A stretch of 64,000 nt of DNA. Source: JAVJSD01 sp040219575 (GTDB lineage Bacteria > Planctomycetota > Planctomycetia > Pirellulales > Pirellulaceae). The stretch lies in contig JAVJSD010000028.1 of assembly GCA_040219575.1 (NCBI GenBank), positions 124,001-188,000 on the forward strand. The letters are read 5' to 3'. Both the position numbers and the translations under genes were made by a program. Below, piece after piece: positions 19,687 to 27,816 of the stretch (position 1 is the first letter of the stretch; each line of letters begins with the position of its first letter). The notes below the pieces were generated by a model. That model made no database searches. It saw nothing but the letters and a program-made list of their open reading frames with translations, and had not been told where the DNA came from.

Positions 19687-20616
19687 CTACGAAGGTTCCG
19701 CGTTGCGAAGCGAGAGCATCTTGTCGAAGGCGGACTGCAGGGCCTGGGATTGCTCGGGCGTCCACCAGGTGAAGAATTGCTGGCGCAGGGTGTTGAGCTG
19801 ATCCGCTTCGGCGGCCGCCAGATCCTTGAGAAGTTGGGCGTTTGCGGCGTCGCTGCATTGCTCGGCCCATGCCAGGAACCGGGCGCCAGCCACGCGGCGA
19901 TCGTTGATCGAGCCCAGCTTTTCCTGGAGATTAGAGATGTTGCGGTACAACGACTTTCGAAAGCTACGTGGATAGGCGCCGGCCAGCAATTCCATCGTGT
20001 ACCGCAGCCGCTTTCCGGCGATTCGAAATGCGTGCAGTTGCTCCAGGTCGGAAAGATCCGCCGACGCCGCCTGATAGAAAGTCTCCAGCACCATCCGCAG
20101 TTGTTCATCGGCCCAGGGGCCGAAGCGGGTGACTTCGCCGGCCTCCTCTCCGCCCGTTCTGACGCGGGCGACAAGTTCACGGCAGCGATGCTTGAGAAGG
20201 TCGTCCTGCCGCATCTGATCGTAGACCTCAACCACGGCGGGCTGAGCCGCGGAGCGGCGCTGCTGGACCTCGTAAATGAGCGGCGCGAGATCGCCGGGGG
20301 GATCGGACCACTGCTCAAGTCGCTGCAGCAATACGTCGAGGTCTCGGGCGTCGCCGGCGGCGCGGCGGATCGACTTCAATTGCGATCGCATCCACTTGGC
20401 GCGGCGCTTCGGCAGCAGCGGTTTGAACAGGCGCAAAGCGGCGGCGGCGCGGCGGGTCCAGACGCGCAGCTGATGAATGTGCTCGATATCCCGATCGGCC
20501 TGCGAGGCGGCCTTGGGCAGGTGTTTTCGGACGCGTTTCAACCGCGTCTTGACGCAGGCGGCGGCGACCCGGCCGACGGGGGCGTTCGGCTTGGCGTTGG
20601 TCATCCACTTGGGCAT
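19687..20616 (-). CDS. CHAD-domain protein
   Basis: 309-residue protein made almost entirely of a CHAD domain: conserved His and many Lys/Arg on helices, for example HIHQLRVWTRRAAAALRLF near residue 48, RRAAGDARDLDVLLQRLEQW near 85 and FRIAGKRLRYTMELL near 210. CHAD domains bind inorganic polyphosphate through this basic surface. It is the last gene of the same-strand set ppx, ppk1, sixA-like, CHAD, 47 nt after the phosphatase, which fits a polyphosphate-granule role. No CYTH triphosphatase domain is fused. Start at 20616 is the first good ATG; exact start is moderately sure. Confidence 0.9.
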   Translation of the reverse strand: MPKWMTNAKPNAPVGRVAAACVKTRLKRVRKHLPKAASQADRDIEHIHQLRVWTRRAAAALRLFKPLLPKRRAKWMRSQLKSIRRAAGDARDLDVLLQRLEQWSDPPGDLAPLIYEVQQRRSAAQPAVVEVYDQMRQDDLLKHRCRELVARVRTGGEEAGEVTRFGPWADEQLRMVLETFYQAASADLSDLEQLHAFRIAGKRLRYTMELLAGAYPRSFRKSLYRNISNLQEKLGSINDRRVAGARFLAWAEQCSDAANAQLLKDLAAAEADQLNTLRQQFFTWWTPEQSQALQSAFDKMLSLRNAEPS

Positions 20617-20663
20617 CGTTGCATTCGATCGCGTTGAGCGGCCGCCTCACCGACATGGGTTCG

Positions 20664-21155
20664 TCACAGGTCTTCACGAGGGCGCCACACGCCAACCAGT
20701 TCTCCGCCGCCGTCGAGTCCAACCTCCCGCCACGACGCGACGTCGAATCGGATTTGCGCCAGCGCCGCCGTCGGCAGCGTTTCGCCCCGCTGCGTCAACA
20801 GCTCGAGCAGATGCTCGAGTCCCGGATTGTGGCCCACCACCATCACACGCTCGGCAGTGGACGCCATCCCCTGTACGACTTCGAGATAGGTCGCCGCCGG
20901 CGCCAGATACAACTCGTCGATCAATTGAATCTCGCCGTCGAATTGGCAGGCGGCGGCGACCTTCTTGGCGGTCTTGCGGGCCCGTTTGGCGGTCGAGCAG
21001 AGGATCGCATCCGGCACGAGGTCGAGCGACTTCAACAACTCACCGACGCGCGGCGCATCCTGCTTGCCGCGATCGTTGAGCGGGCGATCGTGATCCGACA
21101 GCGACGAGTCATTCCAACTCGACTTGGCGTGGCGCAGGATGAGCAAGGTCTTCAT
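20664..21155 (-). CDS. sixA: SixA-like histidine phosphatase
   Basis: 163-residue member of the histidine phosphatase branch typified by SixA. The catalytic RH is in MKTLLILRHAKSSWNDSSL; the second histidine is in VMVVGHNPGLEHLLELL near residue 106, and Arg in LNDRGKQDAPRVGELL. SixA enzymes remove phosphate from phosphohistidine proteins. Start at 21155 is chosen because the family's N-terminus begins there; the long open frame upstream is the shadow of ppk1. It lies 59 nt after ppk1 and 47 nt before the CHAD gene. In this setting it may act on phosphohistidine or phosphate-bearing intermediates linked to polyphosphate, which is inference. Confidence 0.9.
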   Translation of the reverse strand: MKTLLILRHAKSSWNDSSLSDHDRPLNDRGKQDAPRVGELLKSLDLVPDAILCSTAKRARKTAKKVAAACQFDGEIQLIDELYLAPAATYLEVVQGMASTAERVMVVGHNPGLEHLLELLTQRGETLPTAALAQIRFDVASWREVGLDGGGELVGVWRPREDL

Positions 21156-21214
21156 GGAACTGGTCGGGGCGGTTCGGCGCTGGCTACGAGGCCCTTCGGC
21201 GTCGATCGAACGGG

Positions 21215-23332
21215 TCAGCCGTTCTGCCGCGGACTGCGATGGGGCTCCAGGACCGTGCGACGCTGTTGCTTGGCGCCGCGGACGGCGTCGACGGTTTCCT
21301 GATAGAGCGCCTGCTGGCTGCGGACGGCTCGCTTTCGGGACTTGGGCTTCACATTGACATAGCTGCCGTCGGAACGCAACTCTCGAGCCTTGACGGTGTC
21401 CGAGAAGTGCGTCTCGAGGATCGCCTTCAGCCGGTCGCGGGCGGCCGTGCTTTCGATCGGCACCAGCAACTCCACCCGACGGTCGAGGTTGCGCGGCATC
21501 CAGTCGGCGCTGGAGATGAACACCCGCTCGTCGCCGCCGTGAAGAAAACAGAAGATCCGGGCGTGCTCCAGAAAGCGGTCGACGATGCTGGTCACGCGGA
21601 TGTTCTCGCTCATTCCCTTGACGCCGGGACGCAGGCAGCAAATGCCGCGTACGTTGAGTTGAATCTTGACGCCCGCCTGCGAGGCTTCATACAGGGCGTC
21701 GATGATCTTGGCGTCCACCAGCGAATTCATCTTGGCGGTGATGGCGGCCCGCTGTCCTTGCTTTCGCCATTGCGTTTCCGCCTGAATCATTTCCAGCAGT
21801 CGGTCGCGCAGTCCGGTCGGCGCCGCCTCGATCTTGCGAAACTGCTGCGGTTGCGAGTAGCCGGTTACCGCGTTGAAAAAGTTCGTGGCGTCGGCGCCCA
21901 ACTCCTCGTCGCAGGTCATGAAGCTGACGTCGCTGTAGAGCCGCGCCGTGCGTTCGTTGTAGTTGCCCGTGCCGAAGTGCAGATAGCGGACAATGCCGTG
22001 CGGTTCGCGGCGCACGACGATGCAGATCTTGGCGTGCGTCTTGAGCCCCTTCACACCGTAGATGACCTGCGCTCCGGCGTGCTCCAACTGGCGGGCGCCT
22101 TCGATGTTGCGGGCCTCGTCGAATCGGGCTTTGAGTTCGACGATGGCCGTCACATACTTGCCGTTCTCCGCGGCCCGCATCAGGGCCGCCACCACCGGGC
22201 TGTTGCGGCTGGTGCGGTAGAGCACCTGTTTGACGGCCAGCACGTCGGGGTCGTCGGCGGCCTCGTTGATCAGCTTCAGCACCGGCTCGAAGCTCTCGTA
22301 GGGATGGTACAGCAGCACGTCGCCGTCGGCGATGACATCGAAAATGCTGGCGCTGAGGTCGACCGCCGGAGACGGTTGCGGCGGCCAGTCTTCGTATTGC
22401 AGGTTGTCGAATCCGGGGAGACCGGCGACTTGCATGAACGACGACAGGTCGAGCGGACCCGGGGCGGCGAAAACGTTGTCGCGCACCACTTCCAACCGGC
22501 CGCACAGAAACGAGAGGAGTTCCTCGCCGGCGTCGGCCGCGACCTCCAGCCGCACGCAGGCGCTTTGACGGCGAGCGTCGAGCACTTCCTCCATTCCCAC
22601 CAGCAGATCGCCCGCCAGATCCTCGCGAACGCTCATGTCGGCGTTGCGTGTAATGCGAAACGGGACGCATTCCCGCACGTCTTCGCCCGGGAAGAACAGG
22701 TCGGCGAACAGGGCGACGACGTCTTCGATCAGCATGTACGAATAGCCGCCGTCGGAGGGAAGCGTCTGGAATCGCGACAGCGCCGGACCAATGGGAATGA
22801 TGGCGTAACGCGGCAGTTCGGGATCCTGCGGCGCCGGCGCCAGTCGCACGGCGACGTTCAGGGATTGATTGGCCAACAGCGGAAACTCGTCTTCGACGGA
22901 GACCGCCATGGGAGTCAACACGGCCTGCAACTCATTGGTGAACAGCTGCTCCAGCGCCGACCGCTGCCGATCCGTCAAATCTTCGGCCGCGACACGGCGG
23001 ATGCCCGCCGTTGCCAGTTTCGGTTCGAGTTCCTCTCCCAGGCAGGCGTACTGATCGGCGTTCATCTGCCGCGTCCGCGCGCTGATCGCCGCGAGCTGCT
23101 TCTTGGGCGTCATCCCCGAGGGGTCGGGCCTCGTTCGGCGTCGCTGGGACAGCATCTGCAATCCGCCCACGCGGACCATAAAGAACTCGTCCAGGTTCGA
23201 GGCCGTAATCGCCAGAAACTTCAGCCGCTCCAGGACGGGCACGCTGTCGTCGCGCGCCTCGTCGAGCACGCGCTGATTGAATTCGAGCCAACTCAGTTCG
23301 CGGTTGAAATAACGGGCCGGGGAAGGAGGCAT
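21215..23332 (-). CDS. ppk1: Polyphosphate kinase 1
   Basis: 705-residue Ppk1, which reversibly makes long-chain polyphosphate from ATP. The N-terminus (FNRELSWLEFNQRVLDEA) and ASNLDEFFMVRVGGL are diagnostic. The autophosphorylated histidine is in KGLKTHAKICIVVRRE near residue 430; the second catalytic histidine lies in FLEHARIFCFLHGGDERV near 590. HFGTGNYNERTARLYSD completes the active site. Length is normal for the family. Start 23332 has GGAAGGAGG upstream. It is between ppx (119 nt gap) and the sixA-like gene (59 nt), all leftward, so synthesis and breakdown of polyphosphate are encoded together. Confidence 0.97.
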   Translation of the reverse strand: MPPSPARYFNRELSWLEFNQRVLDEARDDSVPVLERLKFLAITASNLDEFFMVRVGGLQMLSQRRRTRPDPSGMTPKKQLAAISARTRQMNADQYACLGEELEPKLATAGIRRVAAEDLTDRQRSALEQLFTNELQAVLTPMAVSVEDEFPLLANQSLNVAVRLAPAPQDPELPRYAIIPIGPALSRFQTLPSDGGYSYMLIEDVVALFADLFFPGEDVRECVPFRITRNADMSVREDLAGDLLVGMEEVLDARRQSACVRLEVAADAGEELLSFLCGRLEVVRDNVFAAPGPLDLSSFMQVAGLPGFDNLQYEDWPPQPSPAVDLSASIFDVIADGDVLLYHPYESFEPVLKLINEAADDPDVLAVKQVLYRTSRNSPVVAALMRAAENGKYVTAIVELKARFDEARNIEGARQLEHAGAQVIYGVKGLKTHAKICIVVRREPHGIVRYLHFGTGNYNERTARLYSDVSFMTCDEELGADATNFFNAVTGYSQPQQFRKIEAAPTGLRDRLLEMIQAETQWRKQGQRAAITAKMNSLVDAKIIDALYEASQAGVKIQLNVRGICCLRPGVKGMSENIRVTSIVDRFLEHARIFCFLHGGDERVFISSADWMPRNLDRRVELLVPIESTAARDRLKAILETHFSDTVKARELRSDGSYVNVKPKSRKRAVRSQQALYQETVDAVRGAKQQRRTVLEPHRSPRQNG

Positions 23333-23451
23333 GGGCGGTGACTACAGTATTGGAAGACGACTAGAAAGGCGGGTGTTTCGCGTGGGAGGCGCCAGTACGC
23401 AGTGAAGCCGGCATCGCGTGGTTTCCAGTTCGTCGCGTGACGCCGCCGCCC

Positions 23452-25041
23452 TTAGCGACGGCCGCGACGCAGCAGGACGGGAAGTCCGAAAATCTCCTCG
23501 AAGAGGGACGCGTTCTGATTGAGGGCGAGTTGTTCGAGCGACAGATCCTCGACGCCGGGCGCCTGGATCACGATCCGATCCTCATCGACCGTGCACCTCA
23601 GCTCGCCGATTCTCTGGCTGCGCGATTCGTCGAGCGCCACCGCGACCCGCAGCAGGGCGGCCAGTTTGGCGACGGCCACGCGTTCGTCGCGTTCGAGCGT
23701 GGCGTATCCCTCGTGATTGGGAAGGGGCGAGGCGCGGCGATGATAGCGCGCCACCAGCGAGACCAGCAGCAGGTCGGTCTTCGACAGTCCGAACAATTCG
23801 CTGTTGCGAATCAGGTACATCGAGTGCTTGTGGTAGCTGCGATTGCTGACGAACAGGCCGATCTCATGCAGCAGGGCCGCCACGTACAGAACAATCTCGT
23901 AGCGGCCGCGCAGCTGGTGTTCGTCGGCCAGCGCGTGAAACAGCTTGCGGCTGAGTTCGGCGACCTGCATGGCGTGCGGCTCGTCGAATTCGAACTTGCG
24001 GCCCAGGGCCACGGCCGAACGTATGATCTGCTGGCTGAACTCGTTGGTCCAGGCGTGTTTGGTGGCGATCTCCTCCAGCAAGCCATCGCGGAGGTTGGCG
24101 TTGGTCACGCGGACATGCTCCAGACCGAACGCCTTGGCGAGTTGGACGTAGGTCAGCAGCGCGGGTCCGATCGTCTCCGCGTCGGGAAAGTTGAGGTGGT
24201 ACTTTTGCACCAGTTCGTCTTCCGATTGGCGCAGCACGCGCTCGGTGAACTTCGCCAGATCGTCGAGCGGGATGCGCGCCAGGCCGTCCGGCTGCCAGTC
24301 CTTGAGGAGTTGCGAGGCGGCGAAACGGACGTCGCCGCCCATGGCCACCATCTCGACCTGATCCTGCTTGGGAACGTGCTGGCGGATTTCCTCAATCGTG
24401 CGCGCGACGTGCTTCTCCATGATCTCGCGGAGCTTGACCGTCGGAGCGCGGTAGGTCTCCAGGGTCTTCCGCAACCGTAGCGAACCCAAGCGGAACGTGT
24501 GGGCGTAAAGCACGTCGCCTTCGCGAATGAGCAGCAATTCGGTGCTGCCGCCGCCGACTTCGATGACCAGCGTCGCCGCCGAGGCGACCGTGTCTTCCGC
24601 CCGCAATTGCGGCTGCACGCTGAGATACGTGACGCGGTTGACCTCCGCCTCGTCGATCGCCTCCACCTCCAAACCGGTGGCGATGTAGATGCGGTCCATG
24701 AACGCCAACCGATTGCGGGCCTCGCGCACGGCGCTGGTGGCCACCACGCGGATCTGGGCGGGATCGTTGATCTGGTACTCGCGCAGCTTTCGGCGATAGC
24801 TGCGCAACACGCGCACGCAGTCCTCGACGGTCGTCTTGTCGATGTAGCCCAGGGTGAAGGTATCGCGCCCCAGGCTGACCGCTTGCGACAGCGTCTCCAG
24901 TTTGCGGATGCCGCCCGACGGATCGATCTCGGCGATGGCCATGCGAATCGACGACGTCCCCACGTCGATCACGGCGACAGGCTTCGCGCTGCGATCGGTC
25001 TCGCCGCCGGCCGCGGCTTCGGGTTGTGCGTCGTTACCCAT
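23452..25041 (-). CDS. ppx: Exopolyphosphatase / pppGpp phosphatase (Ppx/GppA)
   Basis: 529-residue Ppx/GppA enzyme. The actin-like ATPase fold shows PVAVIDVGTSSIRMAIAEID (from about residue 22), the phosphate loop VIEVGGGSTELLLI (about 163) and HTFRLGSLRLRKTLETY. The C-terminal half carries an HD-type helical domain (ALLHEIGLFVSN near 390, HKHSMYLIRNSELFGLSK after). It should release phosphate from polyphosphate ends and possibly hydrolyse pppGpp. The ATG at 25041 is used; the codon just before it is TTG. First gene of the leftward polyphosphate cluster, with 283 nt to the ROK kinase gene upstream that probably holds the promoter. Confidence 0.95.
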   Translation of the reverse strand: MGNDAQPEAAAGGETDRSAKPVAVIDVGTSSIRMAIAEIDPSGGIRKLETLSQAVSLGRDTFTLGYIDKTTVEDCVRVLRSYRRKLREYQINDPAQIRVVATSAVREARNRLAFMDRIYIATGLEVEAIDEAEVNRVTYLSVQPQLRAEDTVASAATLVIEVGGGSTELLLIREGDVLYAHTFRLGSLRLRKTLETYRAPTVKLREIMEKHVARTIEEIRQHVPKQDQVEMVAMGGDVRFAASQLLKDWQPDGLARIPLDDLAKFTERVLRQSEDELVQKYHLNFPDAETIGPALLTYVQLAKAFGLEHVRVTNANLRDGLLEEIATKHAWTNEFSQQIIRSAVALGRKFEFDEPHAMQVAELSRKLFHALADEHQLRGRYEIVLYVAALLHEIGLFVSNRSYHKHSMYLIRNSELFGLSKTDLLLVSLVARYHRRASPLPNHEGYATLERDERVAVAKLAALLRVAVALDESRSQRIGELRCTVDEDRIVIQAPGVEDLSLEQLALNQNASLFEEIFGLPVLLRRGRR

Positions 25042-25324
25042 CAACGATGTGGGGTTCGTAAACAGTTAGCGGCCCGTGATAAGTTGTCATCGGCGACGAC
25101 GATCGAGCCGTGTGGAAACATCCTCGCCGCGATGCGCGGCCGGCGTCGAGGCCGACCGCCGGAATCATCATGCCGCCTCGCCGGAAGCGGTACAAGTCAA
25201 ACTGGGAGGCAGCCGCTGGCGGTGTTAATGTCTTGTGAACAGCAGGTCGCCGCCCGTTCGGCGCCCGACTTGCGCGCCGCAAGCTCCCACACGACGCGCC
25301 AAGCGTTGCGTGCCGACTGAATCA

Positions 25325-26335
25325 CTAGGCATTTCCCTTCCCCGTGTCCTCGTTGCTTCCCACAATGTGCTCGGCCCAAGCGGCCGCCCCGGTCACCGAG
25401 GCGTCGTCGGCAAGCTCCGCCGCGGCGACCTGGAAGGAGTCGACGAACGCCGGCATGACGCGGGCGTTGGCGCTCTCCCGCACGCCGTTGACGAATAAAT
25501 CGGGCATCGCCTCGACCAATCCGCCGCCAAGGATCACGATGTCGGGCAACAGCAGGTTGACCACCGCCGCCACGGCCGTGCCGATCGTTCCCGCCGCGTG
25601 GCGAACAATGCGTTCAACCGTCTTGTCGCCGCGTTTGATCGACTCGGCGAGCACGCCGCTCTTGATGTCGGCGAGGTCGGTGCCGGCCAATTCGAGCAGG
25701 TGCGGCGCTTCGCCTCGGTAGGCGGCTTTCGCGGCCGCGGCCGCTATCGACAGGCGGCTGGCTTCGGCCTCGAGGCAGCCGTGCTGACCGCATCCGCACA
25801 GTCGTCCGTTGGGCACGACCGGGATGTGTCCGATCTCCATACACGAGCAATTCTTGCCACGGAAGATCTTTCCCTGGTACACGCAACCGCCACCGATGCC
25901 GGTGCCGGGAAAGACGCCCACGGCGCAATGTTTCGACCTGGCCACGCCGAAGCGGTACTCGGCGTAGACGCCGGCGTCGACATCGTTGACGACGGCGACC
26001 TGGCAGCCGAATTTCTCCTGCAGCGCCTTCTTGACCGGCACATCGTGCCAGCTGAGGTTGGGGGTTCCCAGCACAATTCCGCGATCCATATCGACCGGGC
26101 CGGGGCAGCCAACGCCGATGCCGGCTAGACGTTTGACGTCCACGTCGGCCTTCTCCAGCGCCTCCTCGATGGTGGACACGATCCGCCGCAGGCCCGACTC
26201 CGCCCCCTCGTAGCCCTTGGTCTTCTTTCGTTGCCGGCCCAACGGCTTGAACCGCCCGTCGAAGACGACCGCCAGCATCTTGGTGCCGCCCAGGTCGAAG
26301 CCGACCCAGCAATCTTTGTCCGCAGTTGCAGCCAT
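25325..26335 (-). CDS. ROK-family sugar kinase (glucokinase-like)
   Basis: 336-residue ROK kinase. ATP-phosphate motif FDLGGTKMLAVVFDG is near residue 12; the sugar-binding and catalytic segment is VAVVNDVDAGVYAEYRFG near 115; the zinc site appears as GHIPVVPNGR followed by LCGCGQHGCLEAEAS around residues 168-192. It should phosphorylate glucose or another hexose with ATP. Start 26335 is preferred over one 12 codons earlier because GAGGG lies just upstream and family N-termini match. It is divergent from the SAM hydrolase gene and same-strand with the polyphosphate cluster but separated by 283 nt, so co-transcription is doubtful. Confidence 0.93.
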   Translation of the reverse strand: MAATADKDCWVGFDLGGTKMLAVVFDGRFKPLGRQRKKTKGYEGAESGLRRIVSTIEEALEKADVDVKRLAGIGVGCPGPVDMDRGIVLGTPNLSWHDVPVKKALQEKFGCQVAVVNDVDAGVYAEYRFGVARSKHCAVGVFPGTGIGGGCVYQGKIFRGKNCSCMEIGHIPVVPNGRLCGCGQHGCLEAEASRLSIAAAAAKAAYRGEAPHLLELAGTDLADIKSGVLAESIKRGDKTVERIVRHAAGTIGTAVAAVVNLLLPDIVILGGGLVEAMPDLFVNGVRESANARVMPAFVDSFQVAAAELADDASVTGAAAWAEHIVGSNEDTGKGNA

Positions 26336-26544
26336 ATTCCCTCGATTTCCCGCATCCGTTTGCCGCGCCACCGTTGTACCAGTTGGCCGGCGCGCTGCCT
26401 ACCGGTTTCCACGCGGCGCGGCGACTTGGGGACGCGCGCGGCGGCGGTATTCGACAAGTTCCGCTGCGGCGTGTTCAAGCGCGCCCACCAGGCGCACATA
26501 ATGGTTGCACAACGGTGTACTGAATCGAGGAGGAGTCTGCAGTC

Positions 26545-27333
26545 ATGCCGCAGTCCATCATTACCCTAACGACCGACTTTGGAGCGGGAAGCCCCTATGT
26601 CGCCCAGATGAAGGGCGTCCTGCTGACCCTCAATCCCGCCGCGACGATCGTCGATATTACGCACAACGTGCCGCCGCAGGACGTGCGGCAGGGAGCCCGC
26701 GTTCTCGATGAAGTGGCCCGCTGGTTTCCCGCCGGCACGATCCATGTCGTGGTCGTCGATCCTGGCGTGGGAACCGACCGCCGGATCGTGTGCGCTCTGA
26801 TCGACGAGCGATATTACATCGCTCCCGACAACGGCCTGCTGACCCTGGTCGCGCGCAAACGACGTCCAACACGGATCGCGGCCGTGACGAATCCCGCGCA
26901 TTGGTTGAAGAACGTCTCCAACACGTTTCACGGCCGCGACATCATGGCGCCCGTCGCGGCCTCGCTTTCGTTGGGGGTCGAACTCTCGGAATTCGGCGCG
27001 TCGATTCTAGACTTGGTCGAACTCGACTGGCCGGAGGTCGATGTCGGCGAGCATCGGGTTCGAGGCTCGGTCGTGTCGTTCGACTCCTTCGGAAACCTGA
27101 TCACCGACATCACGGCCGACAGCTTGACCGAACTGGGCGAACCGTCTCAACTGCGGGTTCAGTGCGGTCCGCATGTCGTCAACGGTGTGGTGGCGACGTA
27201 CGCCGAGCGCCCCCGCAAGTCGCTGGCCGCTCTGATCGGATCGAGCGGCTTCCTGGAACTGGCGATCGTGAACGGCCATGCGGCCAAGACGCTGGGCGTT
27301 CGCGTGGGCGACGAAGTCATCGTCCGTGGGTGA
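26545..27333 (+). CDS. SAM hydroxide adenosyltransferase (SAM hydrolase, DUF62)
   Basis: 262-residue DUF62 enzyme that hydrolyses S-adenosylmethionine to adenosine and methionine. The family's Asp-His-Arg set is present: DPGVGTDRR (Asp72, Arg79/80) and FHGRDIMAPVAAS (His129). The N-terminal domain begins ITLTTDFGAGSPYVAQMKG; the C-terminal beta-barrel starts near residue 170 with GSVVSFDSFGNLITDIT and ends SGFLELAIVNG. Length is standard. A ribosome-binding GAGGAG precedes the ATG. The next gene downstream repeats only the C-terminal domain. Chlorinase/fluorinase relatives differ in an insertion not seen here. Confidence 0.95.
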   Translation: MPQSIITLTTDFGAGSPYVAQMKGVLLTLNPAATIVDITHNVPPQDVRQGARVLDEVARWFPAGTIHVVVVDPGVGTDRRIVCALIDERYYIAPDNGLLTLVARKRRPTRIAAVTNPAHWLKNVSNTFHGRDIMAPVAASLSLGVELSEFGASILDLVELDWPEVDVGEHRVRGSVVSFDSFGNLITDITADSLTELGEPSQLRVQCGPHVVNGVVATYAERPRKSLAALIGSSGFLELAIVNGHAAKTLGVRVGDEVIVRG

Positions 27334-27473
27334 CTTGCAGGCGGGACGCCTCGCGGGCGAACTGTGAATTCAATCCGTCCGCCGTTGGAAGGTTACGGCG
27401 AAGACCCTACAATGGGCGATCCCCGGACGCCCCCGGCGCGCCGCGCCGCCGGCCCCTACGTCGGAGAGATTCT

Positions 27474-27761
27474 GTGCCCCAGCGTATTGAAGGAAAGATC
27501 GAGTCCGTCGCCGAAGACGGCAATCTGGTGACGGATATCCCCGTGGAACGACTCTCCGCCGCGCCGCGCAGCGAACAGGTCACCGTTCGATGCGACGAGC
27601 ACGTCACGCTGGGCCTCTTCTCGCCGGATCACGATCAGCCCCCCATGACCTTCATCGCGGTGTTGGCGGAGAGCGGCTTCTTGGAATTGGCGATTGTGGG
27701 CGACAGCGCCAAGATCATGCTCGGAATTCGCGTGGGCGAATCGGTCTCCGTCGAGTGGTGA
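27474..27761 (+). CDS. Stand-alone SAM-adenosyltransferase C-terminal domain protein
   Basis: 95-residue protein with a GTG start at 27474 supported by GGAGAG six bases upstream; a longer in-frame extension into the previous gene is a shadow. It aligns along its full length with the C-terminal domain of the SAM hydrolase 140 nt upstream: IEGKIESVAEDGNLVTDI against VRGSVVSFDSFGNLITDI, and ESGFLELAIVGDSAKIMLGI against SSGFLELAIVNGHAAKTLGV. The catalytic N-terminal domain is absent, so it cannot hydrolyse SAM alone. In the full enzyme this barrel packs on a neighbouring subunit to close the SAM site, so a regulatory or replacement subunit is conceivable. It is a duplication product, apparently maintained as a gene. 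Confidence 0.8.
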   Translation: MPQRIEGKIESVAEDGNLVTDIPVERLSAAPRSEQVTVRCDEHVTLGLFSPDHDQPPMTFIAVLAESGFLELAIVGDSAKIMLGIRVGESVSVEW

Positions 27762-27816
27762 GCGGTGTCGATTGCGCGCGATTCATAGCGCCCACAACGC
27801 GAAATCTCCAGCCGGC

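Noticed and set aside
21239..23341. 700-codon open frame on the plus strand
   Set aside because: Exact shadow of ppk1; composition is not protein-like.
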